Assembly (NCBI GenBank): GCA_036852015.1
Contig: JAANDG010000120.1
Coordinates: 1 to 64,000 of the forward strand
Direction of reading: 5' to 3'
Length of the DNA: 64,000 bases
Source: Pelodera strongyloides
Lineage: Eukaryota > Nematoda > Chromadorea > Rhabditida > Rhabditidae
In this document: piece by piece, positions 10,874 through 22,492 of the stretch
Numbering within the stretch: position 1 is the first letter of the stretch
Layout of the letters: the number at the start of each line of letters is the position of its first letter
Translations under genes and position numbers: made by a program
The notes under the pieces: generated by a model
The model's input: only the letters and a program-made list of their open reading frames with translations
What the model was told of the DNA's origin: nothing
Database searches by the model: none

Positions 10874-11288
10874 TCACGTGCTAGAGGAAAACTTCTCCCC
10901 AGAAGAAGTAAAACGAGCCTCATACTCACTTGTAAAGGTACTGTTCTTTCTGGACCCGTCGAACACAGGGTTAATGAAGTCCGTAAACTGCATTCTTTAA
11001 AGAGAAATACAACCCAGTTTGGAGTTTTTTTTGGAAATTTGGTCCCAAAATAGCACTCGCTCTTAGCTGCCACACTGTGCACTCAAAACCAAGTACCTCT
11101 ATAGCGAGAAGTCACTTTTGGCGCCGGAGAGCGCGGGTGACCCTGGTTCAATTCCGTATACCTACGAACTACTTGCAGAGAAAAACCGGCCGATATTTCG
11201 ATTTAAAATTTTGCTGGATACTTCTTATTAATTTCAGACGATTTCCCGATTGATTCTCCTCCACGAGGCTGGTAAAACCCAATTCGAG
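10874..11288 (+). CDS. Two-exon fragment of an unrecognised gene
   Basis: Exon 10874-10937 (acceptor TTATTCCAG, donor GTACTG) codes HVLEENFSPEEVKRASYSLV plus K after one leading base. Exon 11238-11288 (acceptor AATTTCAG, donor GTAATT) continues in phase with TISRLILLHEAGKTQFE. Both read as ordinary soluble, helical protein. The start is not found; upstream is a TIR element. A possible third exon at 12212-12249 (TKTHFLFIAGTLR) fits the phase. Later candidates (13106-13202, 14796-14897, 16672-16829) are listed separately because they lie in repeats. I do not recognise the family. Confidence 0.45.
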
Positions 11289-13105
11289 GTAATTCAAAAT
11301 CCTTTTGCGAAATTTATGAAGTATAGTTGCACAGACAATAAGTGCATCATACGTTACATCTGTGAACGAATGGTATTTACTTTGAACCTGGTATGTTTAG
11401 CTTCTTGACTCAACGTGGATGGGCACTCCAATTACCGCAACGAATCAGCAATAAAAAGAAAGACGGATTAAAAGGAAATCATGTATAATATGTTCAGTTA
11501 GAGATCTAGTGATATTTTTCTATACATTGTTTGTGACGTACATTTACAAGGTTTTTTGACGTACATTTACATTTAAAATTGGCTCATATCGCGGGCATTA
11601 TAACTTTTTCGTGTCTCCGGCAAGGAGGAGCTTCTTTGTGAAATCAGCTTGTTGTCTGATTTTTTTTCCAGTGTTATGCCTCAAAGAGTATTTAGAAAAC
11701 AAAAAAAAAGAAGATAAAATAGGCAAAAGTAACCGCCTTTCTTGAAGCACATTATCGCTAATGAATTAAGGTATCTTAAGCAGACGATTTAAACATGAAG
11801 CGCCATTTTATTTTAACTTATTTTATAGTTAAATGATTCGTGATCAATTTCAAGACGATAAAATTTTTAATATTTGCTTCGCCACATTACGCACACACAA
11901 TGTTTACAACACGCATTTCCACACACAAAACAAGCCGCAAACGAATGCACAGGCATAACACAGTCACGCACAAATACACACGGCAAATTATTTAAGCATG
12001 CGCACATATACTGTTAATCAAATAAAGCTACATCTGTTCATCTTATGTATCAAAATTAATTGTATACAAGGAGGACTAATTACATTTCATAGATGTACTT
12101 CGATTCTTTTCAGCTTGACAAGTAAAATACAAGAATTTTATACTACGTACATGCACCATGTTTATAGGTTTACATAAACTAATGCAAATTTTGACCGTGT
12201 GTGAAATGTAGACGAAAACTCATTTCCTGTTCATCGCTGGCACTCTAAGGTTGGTTCCTCTGCTTAAAGGTTAAAGAAAGAGCTTCAATCCGCCTTGGAA
12301 AATACGCGCACACACATGCACACATCTACTACGTACATGCACCTTGTTTATAGGTTTACATAAACTAATGCGCCTGCATTATAGCCAGGATTTTTTGCGG
12401 ACAATAACTAACGTAATACATAAGATTACTTTCCTTGCAAACACAGCGTTTTGATTACGCAATCTTTCCTTGAAGTATTTGAATAGGTAAGGGGTGTGTT
12501 AAAATAAGAATGGCTGTCTCACAGTCTACTTGGGCGTAAATCAGTACCAATGTTGTCCACAGGATCGGCGGTTTCAGGTCGTTCAGTGTCCCCCCCCCCA
12601 CTCTCAGAATGGCACTCACAACGCATGGATATCCAGGATCCTCCAATGCAGAGACCTGAACAGACAGTCGCATTTACAGTATGATCATAACTGAAATCGA
12701 ATACATTACCATCGATAGGAACGAAGAATTGCGTTGACCTCCCATACAATGAGTTCCATTGTTCCCGTTCGATAAGGCAGTCTTTCCTCTAAACAAATTA
12801 AAAAAAAAACATGTTATTTTCGATAGGCAACTGTTTTTTCCAAAATCACAGACATTTCTTTCAATAAATTTGCATATGATAAATGTTAATTCGGCTAGAG
12901 TAGTGAAAAAATATTGAATCGTCATTTATTTCAAGCTGGCGGATTAGAAGGTTGCTTCTCTTGTTATCTATCTAACACATTAGTTTTATAATTATTGGCT
13001 TCAGATATCCATGTATTTAGTTTTGACGTAAATATAGCTAAGCCATGGCATTAAGAATACTGGCTGCGTATGTTTGCTGCTTCGAGCTCTCTCTTTTTCT
13101 TGCAG

Positions 13106-13202
13106 AAGCGAATCTTCCTCGCAACTACTTGTGTCAACCGGACTTTCTGGATCTAACACAGGAGCTGCACAGACGCTTCGCCAAGAACTACACGCGCGAT
13201 AC
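13106..13202 (+). CDS. Exon-like segment, duplicated at 13709-13805, coding doubtful
   Basis: The 97-bp segment has a good acceptor (TTTTTCTTGCAG) and a GTACGT donor. Two frames are open: one reads ANLPRNYLCQPDFLDLTQEL and onwards, the other is Ser-rich. The only difference between the two copies is silent in both frames, so it does not decide. At the same position the third repeat copy carries a different 102-bp exon-like segment. These may be real exons in a tandemly duplicated region or chance splice-like ends of a repeat. Confidence 0.3.
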
Positions 13203-14795
13203 GTACGTTTAATTGCAAACTTTCCTTTTTGTTTAAGCACTCTGTGTTTCTTTTTGTTTGAATATATCAGGGGTGGGTTAAAGACGGTTACCTGGCCAGC
13301 GTCTCATATTCACAATGCATGAACATTGTCCTCATTATCCAATCTGCCTTCTCATGATTTTCACTTGTTTTTTGCTCACTCAGTTAGTAATTACATATGC
13401 AAATTTAAAAAACATGTTATTTTCGATAGGCAACTGTTTTTTTCAAAATCACAGACATTTCTTTCAATAAATTTGCATATGATAAATGTTAATTCGACTA
13501 GAGTAGTGAAAAAATATTGAATCGTCATTTATTTCAAGCTGGCGGATTAGAAGGTTGCTTCTCTTGTTATCTATCTAACACATTAGTTTTATAATTATTG
13601 GCTTCAGATATCCATGTATTTAGTTTTGACGTAAATATAGCTAAGCCGTGGCATTAAGAATACTGGCTGCGTATGTTTGCTGCTTCGAGCTCTCTCTTTT
13701 TCTTGCAGAAGCGAATCTTCCTCGCAACTACTTGTGTCAACCGGACTTTCTGGATCTAACACAGGAGCTGCACAGACGCTTCGCCAAGAACTACACGCGA
13801 GATACGTACGTTTAATTGCAAACTTTCCTTTTTGTTTAAGCACTCTGTGTTTCTTTTTGTTTGAATATATCAGGGGTGGGTTAAAGACGGTTACCTGGCC
13901 AGCGTCTCATATTCACAATGCATGAATATTGTCCTCATTATCCAATCTGCCTTCTCGTTTGATGTCAATTGGGTACGGGAATACGAACGCAATTATAATC
14001 TGAAAATAGACGTGCAGGTCTTCTATAATCGGGCTAACTTATTATACACACTTTCGTTGGTGGTAAATCGACTTTGTCCTATGACAAGGACCCATCCTTA
14101 TGCGTTTAGCGTGTCACTATATTGAAACCTGCCTTTTGTTGGGTTTCGCAAGCACAGAGTCTGCACCGTTGCGAGGAATCGGGAGCCACCTCCCACTTGT
14201 CGAGAACATTCAACAACCATTCTAAATTAGGATTATCATTAGCTGAAAGCTGAAATAACTGAAATCGAATACATTACCATCGATAGGAACGAAGAATTCC
14301 GCTGACCTCCCATACAATGCATTCCGTTGATCCCGTACGATAAGGCAGTCTTTCCTCTAAACATAGGATATAAGCTTGGCAAATTGTATAGTATGACTAC
14401 TAAAAAAAGGTAAAATAGGACAAAAAGAACCAACCTCCCCAGAATGTGCCAGAGCAGAAAATGATTTTCACTTGTTTTTTGCTCACTCAGTTAGTATTTA
14501 CATATGCAAATTTAAAAAAATCATGTTATTTTCGATAGGCAACTGTTTTTTTCAAAATCACAGACATTTCTTTCAATAAATTTGCATATGATAAATGTAA
14601 ATTCGGCTAGAGTAGTGAAAAAATATTGAATCGTCATTTATTTCAAGCTGGCGGATTAGAAGGTTGTTTCTCTTGTTATCTATTTAACTCATTAGTTTTA
14701 TAATTATTGGCTGCAGATATCCATGTATTTAGTTTGGAAAAGTTTACGAAGAGTTCGGTCTACATTTGGGGATTCGCTCTCTCTTTTTATTCTAG

Positions 14796-14897
14796 AAGCG
14801 AGCCGTTGAAAACAGTATTTGCCGGATCCAACAGAAGACTAGCTTTGCGCCGATCACTGCCCAATTCTCACAGAAGTTGTGGAACGGAGTGCTAAAC
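14796..14897 (+). CDS. Exon-like segment in the third repeat copy
   Basis: Acceptor TTTTTATTCTAG, donor GTATGT, 34 codons open in phase 0: KRAVENSICRIQQKTSFAP then ITAQFSQKLWNGVLN. It reads as protein and the phase fits directly after the exon at 11238-11288. The upstream flank is homologous to the flank of 13106-13202. Tentatively part of the gene starting at 10874 or earlier. Confidence 0.35.
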
Positions 14898-16671
14898 GTA
14901 TGTTTCCTTGCAAACACAGCGTTTTGATTACGCAATCTTTTCCTTGAAGTATTTGAATAGGTTAGGGGTGTGTTAAAAAAAGAATGCCTACCTCGTCGGC
15001 TGTCTCACAGTCTACTTGGGCGTAAATCAGTACCAATGTTGTCCACTGCACGCTCCTCATCATTACATCGTTGCTTCGACAGTTTCTGAAATTGTTGCTG
15101 CTTCTACTATTCTGTAGGCTACGTTTGCTCGTTTTGCATGTCAATTTGGGTATGGGAATATGATCGCGGTAATAATCTGATATTGGACACACACTCCATT
15201 TTGAAGTGGGATATTTGGCCTACTCATTCTCACATGTCTGCAGCTAGCAAATCGACTTTGTGATTCCGTACCTCTGTGAAGGATCGGGCGCCTGCTACAT
15301 GTCCCGAGACTTGTTTTCCTTCTTCCGATGCAAATCAGCGACTGCGATGCCCCAGCCCCAGGTGGCCGATCCGATAACTCGTTTCCAAATGGGGTTCATC
15401 ATTAGGGCTCGTATAAATGTTGTACAAAAGTTAGTATCGAACAGAACGTGAGGGTAGCAAAGGAGTGTTACTAACCTTCAATTGTTGTCTTTGCAATATC
15501 TTGGAAGCGCTAGTTCTTTGGCTAATCGTAATTAGAAGATTGCCTGCTAATACCGTAGTAACCAGGTAATGGACTCCAATGCAAGTCTAAATCCGGCCGA
15601 CCTTCGTTTACGTGCTCACCAATCCGATATGTGCCTTCCATACCTCAGCTCGTTCCGCGTGATCGCAAGTGCCTGAAAATACAAGTAAGAATTTGACTGG
15701 TGCAACATCAATAACCAACAACAAACCGCGACGCACGGGGCCACGTCTCTCGGTTGATTAGGGATAAAGGTGTAGGATTCTATCGTGCATTGACTCCCCA
15801 AGTGTAAGCGTACACATGTGAATAAAAACTATATGTGGAACTAACTTCTTGGTGGTGTTAGTTGGTTGATGTACGGGAGCGAAACATCGTGTTTTCCGAT
15901 AGCGATTGTTTGAGACGCATACCTGAAATTAGGACTTTTTGCTGAAACTAAGTTTCCTCACGAGGCAAAGCGCGTCAAAGCAAACAGTTAAGCTCGAACA
16001 GTACGAGAGATAGCAAAGACGAATAAAGAGTGGACGGGTCGATAACGGAGTCGCTCGTTTTGCATCGTTGTTGGACAGGTAAGGAACACTGAACCGTCCC
16101 GAATTACCATTCTGCTGTGCGCCAGAATCACCTAAATGTCTGCGATTGTATCAACGAATAGGACCAGCGGTTTAACACACACATCCTGTGTGAGTCAATT
16201 ATATGGAGTCGTGGTTCGTCGTTCAGTCATTCAGTCCACACTCTCAGAATGGCACTCAGCTTATCTCGTTCGGATCCAAGTCGCTCAGTTCATTGACGTC
16301 GTGCAGTCGCCAATCCCACTTTTCACAAATTGAAACGCTTGGAGCATCCGCATCCAATCCTTTATTGATAACCGAGAGACGATAAGAGTAGAAGGAACAG
16401 AGCTGAGGCTCTGACCTGATCTGATTACATTGTCTAGGGCGCTGGTATAAGTAGCTAGTTATTGGTATGCTAATGAGCATAATGTCTGCCATAACAACTA
16501 TCCTAGACAACCTAATATTTCTCTGTTAGGGAAACTAATCGAATACGTTACACCCTAACAGTGTAAATTTAAATAATTGTGGTGAATATACGTGTGTATA
16601 CTCGTTGTATTGGTTCTATGCAATGAGACGGGTTCAATTGATCCTTCGGAAACAACTAAAGTATATAGCAG

Positions 16672-16829
16672 ATGAATTCGAATATTTGGTGGTGTCCACG
16701 CCGGTCGGCATTCTTCTTTCGACAGTGACTGATGCCGAAAAAAGCGCGTATCTGAAGAAAACATATTATGGGGTTTACAAGCCGAATATTTACCATATCT
16801 TGGAATTAAACGAGAATATTTTTTTTTAA
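16672..16829 (+). CDS. Possible terminal exon of the gene beginning near 10874
   Basis: After an acceptor (TATATAGCAG) a frame of 51 residues reads DEFEYLVVSTPVGILLSTV, then DAEKSAYLKKTYYGVYKPN, ending at TAA 16827-16829. It is not repetitive and looks like real protein. It needs one leading base from the previous exon, which neither upstream candidate exactly supplies, so at least one exon is missing or it belongs to another gene. No family recognised. Confidence 0.35.
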
Positions 16830-17083
16830 TTTTCCACATTATACATGCCGGTTTAGGCAGAAATACGGTAGTTTTCACAGAATCACACAGAAATTTTTGA
16901 AACTTTGAAACCCCATTAAGCGCAGTATGTTTGGGAGTTTGCTTTCACCCGTTACTTATAGGGAAAAATGAAGTCACTAAAGGGACAACCTCTTGGTCGC
17001 TTTTGTATGCTTTGTGTTCTTATAATAATACGCACAGCATGGTAGTGGAAAAAAACCGTAAAATGGCTGATTTCATCGATCAG

Positions 17084-17515
17084 TTTAAAGGATCGCAGTC
17101 ACTACAAATTCGTATTTTTTATTCGCTTTTCATTAATTGTTCAAGTATGTGAAGAAAACGACGATTCCAGCGCCAAAGTACGGCAAAACGAACTCAGGGA
17201 GAGAAATCCCTGTTTATGACTTTTACTTATATACCGTAGTTTATAATTGCCCGTATAGAGTTTCATAATAAATACCCTGCAGTGATAAACCACGCGCCAG
17301 GTGTAACACTGCAGGCTGTTCACTCTCCAAGTACCCCTGGCAATTGCATATAAGCACCGGCGTCGGTCATTTATCAAAACTCATTCTCATTGATTTCTCT
17401 CCCTGAGTTCCATTTTATGTGGATTTTTATGGGCTGCATATTGTTTTATAAATCTGCTTGCATCTAATAAAAATTGAATAAAAAAGTTGATTTTGAAGTG
17501 ACTGCCTTCCTTTAA
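17084..17515. mobile_element. MITE of the TTAAAGG-GTCACTTCA family
   Basis: Starts TTTAAAGGATCGCAGTCACT and ends AGTGACTGCCTTCCTTTAA. The interior shares TACCCCTGGCAATTGCATAT and other blocks with the element at 35275-35685 in opposite orientation. No coding capacity. Confidence 0.75.
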
Positions 17516-17519
17516 TGAA

Positions 17520-18330
17520 GAAAAATGTGTCGCGCAGACCAAGCACCGCAGTTAGCCAAAAACCAAATGTTGTAATGTCCGCGAGATGCGCGACCAATTC
17601 TTGGTGGCATAACCATAGTAACGATAGTATGAAATATTGGACAATAATGAATATGGTATTGAATATGGGATTGGCCTGGAACACGATTTTCCGTCAACAT
17701 TTTACTCACGGCTGCAATATTTAATGCAAAATAATTTCCCCAACCCTATCTGCTAAATATTACTCAGAAGATAAAAACACAAAATATGACAAAAATGACA
17801 ACGCCCCTTTGAAGAGCCTTTGGCGATCCTGATATAGGACGGGTTGGATGGTAACCACTTTAGCAATAATACCAAAGTACGCTAATCCGAGAAATATATG
17901 TCAAGTCGCAGATAAACAAAGGCGTGAGTCTGAAACAATAATGCTTAAGATTTTTATAATGTAACTCAAATGCGAAACTAGAAGAGGCTGTGCCTCACGC
18001 GCTAACCTTTATATTAACCGAGGGAGCATAACAGTCGATTTATAGGTGAAATAATGAGATTTTTATACCTCACTGCTAGACAAAGAAATAGGAATGATCA
18101 CAACCTTTCATTTTTGTACTAGCGAAACCCTGGAATGCGGAGAATGTATTTATTATGCACTCTGGATACCACTGCCTATGTCACACTGAATAAAAGCGTC
18201 AGAAAAACCGTGCCTGCATGTACTCTTTTTTTTTTGGAATTTTGTCCTACGGAAGACAATTAAGCCGGAAGCACCAATCATTCTTTAAGTGTTAATAATG
18301 ATAAGGTGAACATCTGGCTCGCATTAATAC
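17520..18330. other. Repeat-derived stretch without a gene
   Basis: Contains a CCGCGAGATGCGCGACCAATT block resembling the GGTCGCATATCACGCGGGC block of the MITE at 18704-19250 in inverse orientation, and scattered AT-rich sequence. No supported exons or RNA genes. Confidence 0.4.
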
Positions 18331-18338
18331 CAACTCAC

Positions 18339-19355
18339 TTATTTTGCCGGGTTCCCGTTCTGCTTCTGAACCGCATGAGGCTTTGGTTTTCCGTCATTCT
18401 TTGGTTTGTAAATGTCCTTTCTCTTCTCGAGCCCTATTTGAACTTTTCTTTTCTAAATGTGAAAATAACGTGAATTGACAAAATGTTGTGCGCGCTACAC
18501 CTGATTGTAATGACATTAGTTTGTAGTGCTCACGCCCACATGCGCTTCTTTTGTAGACGCCACGGACTCATCGTAAAAGCAGTCACCGAGTTCTGGCTGA
18601 TTTGGATCCGATGGCGTAGTAGACTGTCCTCGGGCCTCGAAGTACTAAATCAATGTAGGTAGGAAAGAAGGAGATGTTTTTATACACTTCTTTGGTCCTG
18701 CGCTTAAAGGGACGCGGTCACCTTTAGGTACCTTATGTAGATTTAGTGTTTTAGTATCTTCATAACGCGAAAAACACAGTGTTTGAAAAATGTTTTGCAT
18801 GAAACGCGTCATCAGCGAGTAAAATGAAGACGAAACTTAGTGTTCTTGAACCAATACACTTATTATGCAGATAATAAAAACCGTAACCCTAGTAATAGTC
18901 CATTATATGTCCATGTTGATAATGACTCGACTAAGTAAGTTTATTCGGCTAATTAATGTGTCTAGTCTGTGAGTATATCTCTCCTGATGTATTTTATAGT
19001 ATGTATAATTTTTGGAATAAAGAGTTAATAATAATAATTGGTCGCATATCACGCGGGCACTATAACAGTTGGCTTTTTTTATGGATAACTGTGGTGCTTG
19101 GTCCGAGCGCAACTTTTTTAATCGGTGAATTTCTCGCTGAAATCGGCTTTTTTGTCTGATTTTTTTCCAACAATATGCCTTAAATATTATGCAGATAATA
19201 AAAACTCAAATTATAAATAAGGGACAAAGCGGTGACCGCGTCCCTCTAAAGGGCGCGATAGTGCCGTCCTTCGCAATATTATACTCAACCTTTTTGGTAG
19301 CATCAGCTTCCTTTTTCTTCTTTTCCTCCTTCCCTTTGTTATTCGTTCGCACCAT
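18339..19355 (-). CDS. Three-exon gene for a 96-residue basic protein, unrecognised
   Basis: Exons on the minus strand: 19290-19355, 18534-18644 and 18339-18452, all in phase 0. Exon 1 reads MVRTNNKGKEEKKKKEADAT then KK; exon 2 begins YFEARGQSTTPSDPNQPELG; exon 3 begins KRKVQIGLEKRKDIYKPKND and ends at TAA. Acceptors are TTGATTTAG and CACATTTAG; donors are GTTGAG (weak) and GTGAGC. The product is lysine-rich at both ends with an acidic middle, so probably nuclear or nucleic-acid associated (inference). Intron 1 holds a MITE. A Tc1-like element begins 48 bp upstream of the ATG and probably displaced the native promoter. An ATG 20 bp upstream opens a second frame (MPKKAGNGANE, then stop), so an alternative start or a frameshift is possible. 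Confidence 0.55.
18704..19250. mobile_element. MITE in intron 1 of the small basic-protein gene
   Basis: Left end TTAAAGGGACGCGGTCACC, right end GGTGACCGCGTCCCTCTAAA, an almost exact inverse. A related fragment lies at about 11580-11700 (GCGGGCATTATAAC, then GTCTGATTTTTTTTCCAGTG). Confidence 0.8.
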
Positions 19356-19516
19356 TACCAGCTTTTTTCGGCATTTTTGTCTCTTGTACGATTCAGATAT
19401 ATACAGTGCGTTTCATAAGTATAAGAACACCCAAGCATTTTCGTTTTTGAGCCAAAAATGACAGAAACGCTTTAAATGAGTCACATCATTGGATTCAGCG
19501 TGAAAAACTGGTCCTG

Positions 19517-19745
19517 AGGCCGGTTTCACCAACATTTCCGTGCGCACGGAACTTCCGTTTAAACGGAGAGAAACTTGCGGCACGCTTCTTCCGTCAACGG
19601 AAGTTCCGTGTGCGCTTACTTGGCGTTTCACCAACATTTACGTGTGTTTAAGTCAGAAGTAAGAAGAAACTTCCACTCTGCTGTGCAAGTTTCTTTTTCA
19701 TACTAAAACCTTCCGTGCGCACGGAAATGTTGGTGAAACCGGCCT
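19517..19745. mobile_element. Palindromic MITE inside the left Tc1 TIR, with CTG target duplication
   Basis: Begins AGGCCGGTTTCACCAACATT and ends with the complement. The other TIR of the Tc1 element preserves the empty site (GGTCCTGTACAG), so the boundaries and a 3-bp CTG duplication (19514-19516, 19746-19748) can be read directly. A half copy lies at about 8830-8960 (GGAATGTTGGTGTAACCGGCCTC). Confidence 0.9.
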
Positions 19746-20072
19746 CTGTACAGAAAGATTCAGAAAAAAATATTCAGAATCTCGCCAGAAGGAATGCTCG
19801 AACCAAAAGTGTCGTTTTTGCAACTGTTTCATAAGTAAAGGAACACCCGTAAAAATTATTATTTATTTAAAAACTAAAGCGCTAAAGAGCTTGATTGCAT
19901 AAATTAATTATCGGTTGGTCCTTCTTAACCTGCGTCAAGGTCAAATTCTCGTTGGCGCTTCGAAGACGCGCGATTCTGGAGAATTCTGACGTCGCATGTT
20001 CTTCGAGGCGTGAAGCTGATGTTCGACCGTCGAAACAGTGCGATTTTGTGCGCAGTTTGCACAAAAATACCG

Positions 20073-20537
20073 TCAAATGATGATTCGCTTCTGAAGAACA
20101 TGCTGGAACGCTCCACGCGTGCTCCAGATGCTTTGTCTTTTAAACTTCTCAGGATAACTGACGTTAATCAACTGATTTACATTCTGAAGCGCAATTCCTG
20201 GCAGCGAAAACCCAGCACAATACTGTCGAGAACATTCTGGGTGTTGACAGAGTCCATCCGTGCGCTTGGAAACTCCATATGAGCGTGGTGTTAGCGTGGA
20301 AGGTCCCCAAACCATTGTCGATCCTTCCCCATCATCTGAGCCTATCGAAGAACTGCAGTAGCCTGCGGAAATCGCATCAGAACTTTTATTATTATCCGAC
20401 ACGTTCAATTCGAAGTTGCTTTCATCAGAGAACATCATCTGGAGTACCAGTTTGAAGATTCTGGCATTATTGCCAAAAATCACTAGCATCACTAGGGGGA
20501 AAGCAACATTACGCTCATCTGGAGTTTCCAGGCGCAC
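20073..20537 (-). pseudogene. Degenerate Tc1-family transposase fragment
   Basis: The minus-strand frame holds MMFSDESNFEL, matching the Tc1 FSDES block that carries the second catalytic aspartate, and GSTMVWG in place of the usual GSVMVWG. The order is as in Tc1 transposases, but the helix-turn-helix region and the last acidic residue are missing and the interval between the motifs is shortened. It lies in the Tc1-like element at 19404-23016 and cannot code an active enzyme. Confidence 0.7.
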
Positions 20538-20635
20538 GGATGGACACTGTCAACACCCAGAATGTTCTCGACAGTGTTTGTGACGCTGCCAGGAATTGTG
20601 CTTCAGAATGTAAATCAGTCAATTAACGTCTGTCA

Positions 20636-22492
20636 ATTAACTCACCTCACACGCTCACATCCTCCAAGATGTCGGTGTTATCACGAGGTGCGGTTATCCG
20701 TCAGACCACCGGCCACTAAGAACTCGCGTTAGGCTTTTCCGCCACAATTTGCAGTGGACACCTAAAACCACCGGACAGCGAAGATCATATGACTACGATG
20801 CATGTGATTCGGCATTAAGGAGTTAGATACCGCAACTTACTCCTCACGACCTCCAAGGCGACTACGACAACCTGGTTTCGCTGACACAGAGCCTCCTCAA
20901 GGCCACGTCTCTGCCCGCCCCCACATACCAGCAGGCACGAATCCCGCTCGCAACTAGAGATCTCCTACGTGCCCTTAGAGTTCGAAAACTCAAAGGCCTA
21001 CCTTTCAAGGAACTCGCCAAAGAAGTGCGCCACCGTCTCGAAGCCGATCACATGTCATTCAGCACTGCCTCCCTACTAAAGGCTGCCCAACAACGAAGAA
21101 GCCTAAAAACTGCGAAGCGCAAGGGACGACTTCTGCCATCTGCCAGTCTCTCTGAAGAAGCTGGATGGAACTCTGGCAAAATCTCAAGCGGAGAAAAGCG
21201 ACACTATACGTTCCTTCTACACCGCGCTCTTCTCTACGAGCAACCCAAGACCTCCCAACCAGCTGCCGGTACCTGTCCCGCCTATACACTTTCTACCATC
21301 CGAGATAAGATCCGCCATTAAAGGAACTCCGAATGGCAAAGCATGCGGTGAAGACGGGATACCATGCGAAGTTCTGAAGTCTGCACTACCTGACCTGTAC
21401 TCCGAGAAAGGCCCTACCGAAGACCTCGCCAACTACCGACCTATCAGTGTTCTCCCTATCCTCTACCGCATATTCATGAAATGCGTCCTGCGAAGAATAA
21501 AGATCCGCCTAGAAGCCGCACAACCCGTCGAACAAGCTGGCGTCCGAGCTGGCTTCAGCACGAACGACCACATCCACTCGCTGTGCCGACTGATAGAAGC
21601 AGGAAGGGAATACCAAATAGCTTGGTCCTGATCTTTGTTGACTACCAGAAGGCGTTCGATCGAAATCCCGAGCATCCTGGAAGCTCTGAGTGACCAGCAA
21701 GTCGATCCAGCATATGTCAACATTCTGGCCGAATGTTACAGTGGACTCTCCACGAAAATCAAACTGTTAGAAGAACTCGTCGAATTACCAGTCTCCAAGC
21801 GCGTCCGACAAGGCGATCCGATCTCCCCCGCCCTGTTCTCGGCGGCCCTCCAACACGCCATGAAGCAGTTGAACTGGAAAGACAAAGGAATCAGCATCAA
21901 TGGCTCATTCCTCAGTCACCTTCGATTTGCCGACGATTTGGTTCTCATTGCGCACTCATCACAAGAAGCTGACAACTTGCTGCGAGAACTGGACTCCTCA
22001 ACATCTCCTCATGGATTGCGTATAAATATCCGGAAGACGGTCCTGATGCGGAATAAGCACGCAGATCTCCATCCTGTCTCCTTCCACAGCAACCCGCTCC
22101 CGGAAACCGATTCCTTCGTCTACCTTGGACGGGAAATCAACATGCAGAAAGAGCTTGCTCCGGAAATCCTGCGCCGTCAGCGCGCCTGATGGGGTGCTTA
22201 TCATCGCATCGAACCTGTACTCCGAACATCCTGGGATGTCAAACTGAAGGCAAACCTGTTCAATTCTACCGTCATCCCCGCACTCACCTACGCTGGTGAA
22301 ACGTGGGCCTTTACGGAGAAAACCGAACGAAAGCTGCGAGTAACCCAAGCGAACATCGAGCGAAGAATGGTTGGAATAACGCTCCGCCAACAACGAGAAC
22401 AAAACCTCCACAATACCGGGACTCGCAGCTGTCAAATCGACCTTGACGCTGAAGTACGAGTCGTCAAGGTAACCAAGGTAATCAAGGTATCT
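20636..22492 (+). mobile_element. 5'-truncated non-LTR retrotransposon (RTE-like), plus strand
   Basis: Starts within the endonuclease (SDHRPL near 20702), runs through a basic linker and the reverse transcriptase, and ends in CAAGGTAACCAAGGTAATC-type tail repeats at about 22470-22490. The downstream sequence TGAGAAGTTTAAAAGACAAAG is the resumed Tc1 TIR. The same tail motif ends the LINE at 28026-29460 and a fragment near 30960, so all share a 3' recognition signal. Confidence 0.75.
20700..22430 (+). pseudogene. Broken endonuclease/reverse transcriptase ORF
   Basis: Domains in order: SDHRPL of the AP endonuclease; linker LLRALRVRKLKGLPFKELA; ANYRPISVLPILYRIFMKC; EQAGVRAGFSTNDHIHSLC; FVDYQKAFD; RQGDPISPALFSAALQHAM; LRFADDLVLIAHS with the catalytic Asp pair near 21930; VYLGREINM; and TYAGETWAF. 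The pieces lie in several frames, with stops (near 21630 and 22187) and a loss of sequence around 21330-21420 before the NYRPIS block. The longest intact frame is 21635-22189. Confidence 0.8.

Larger units (their letters stand above)
12240..16560. repeat. Dispersed repeat family R1 with a 603-bp tandem duplication
   Basis: Segments of about 555 bp at 12788-13342 and 13391-13945 are almost identical, and a third, partial copy lies at about 14460-14780. Each begins with an AT-rich core (CATGTTATTTTCGATAGG to AAATTTGCATATGATAAATG) followed by a block containing ATATTGAATCGTCA. Relatives occur at 38480-38830 and as the core of the satellite at 45.7-51.4 kb. Other parts (for example TTTTGCATGTCAATTTGGGT) recur near 23150, and CAGCGGTTTAACACACAC recurs near 39825. 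No transposase is visible. Confidence 0.7.

Noticed and set aside
19820..19840. CTGTTTCA word, known as the piRNA upstream motif in Caenorhabditis
   Set aside because: It is part of the Tc1-like inverted repeat (also near 22830 on the other strand) and lacks the wider motif and spacing.
21025..21723. Several overlapping frames on both strands around 21-21.7 kb
   Set aside because: They are pieces or antisense of one broken reverse transcriptase.
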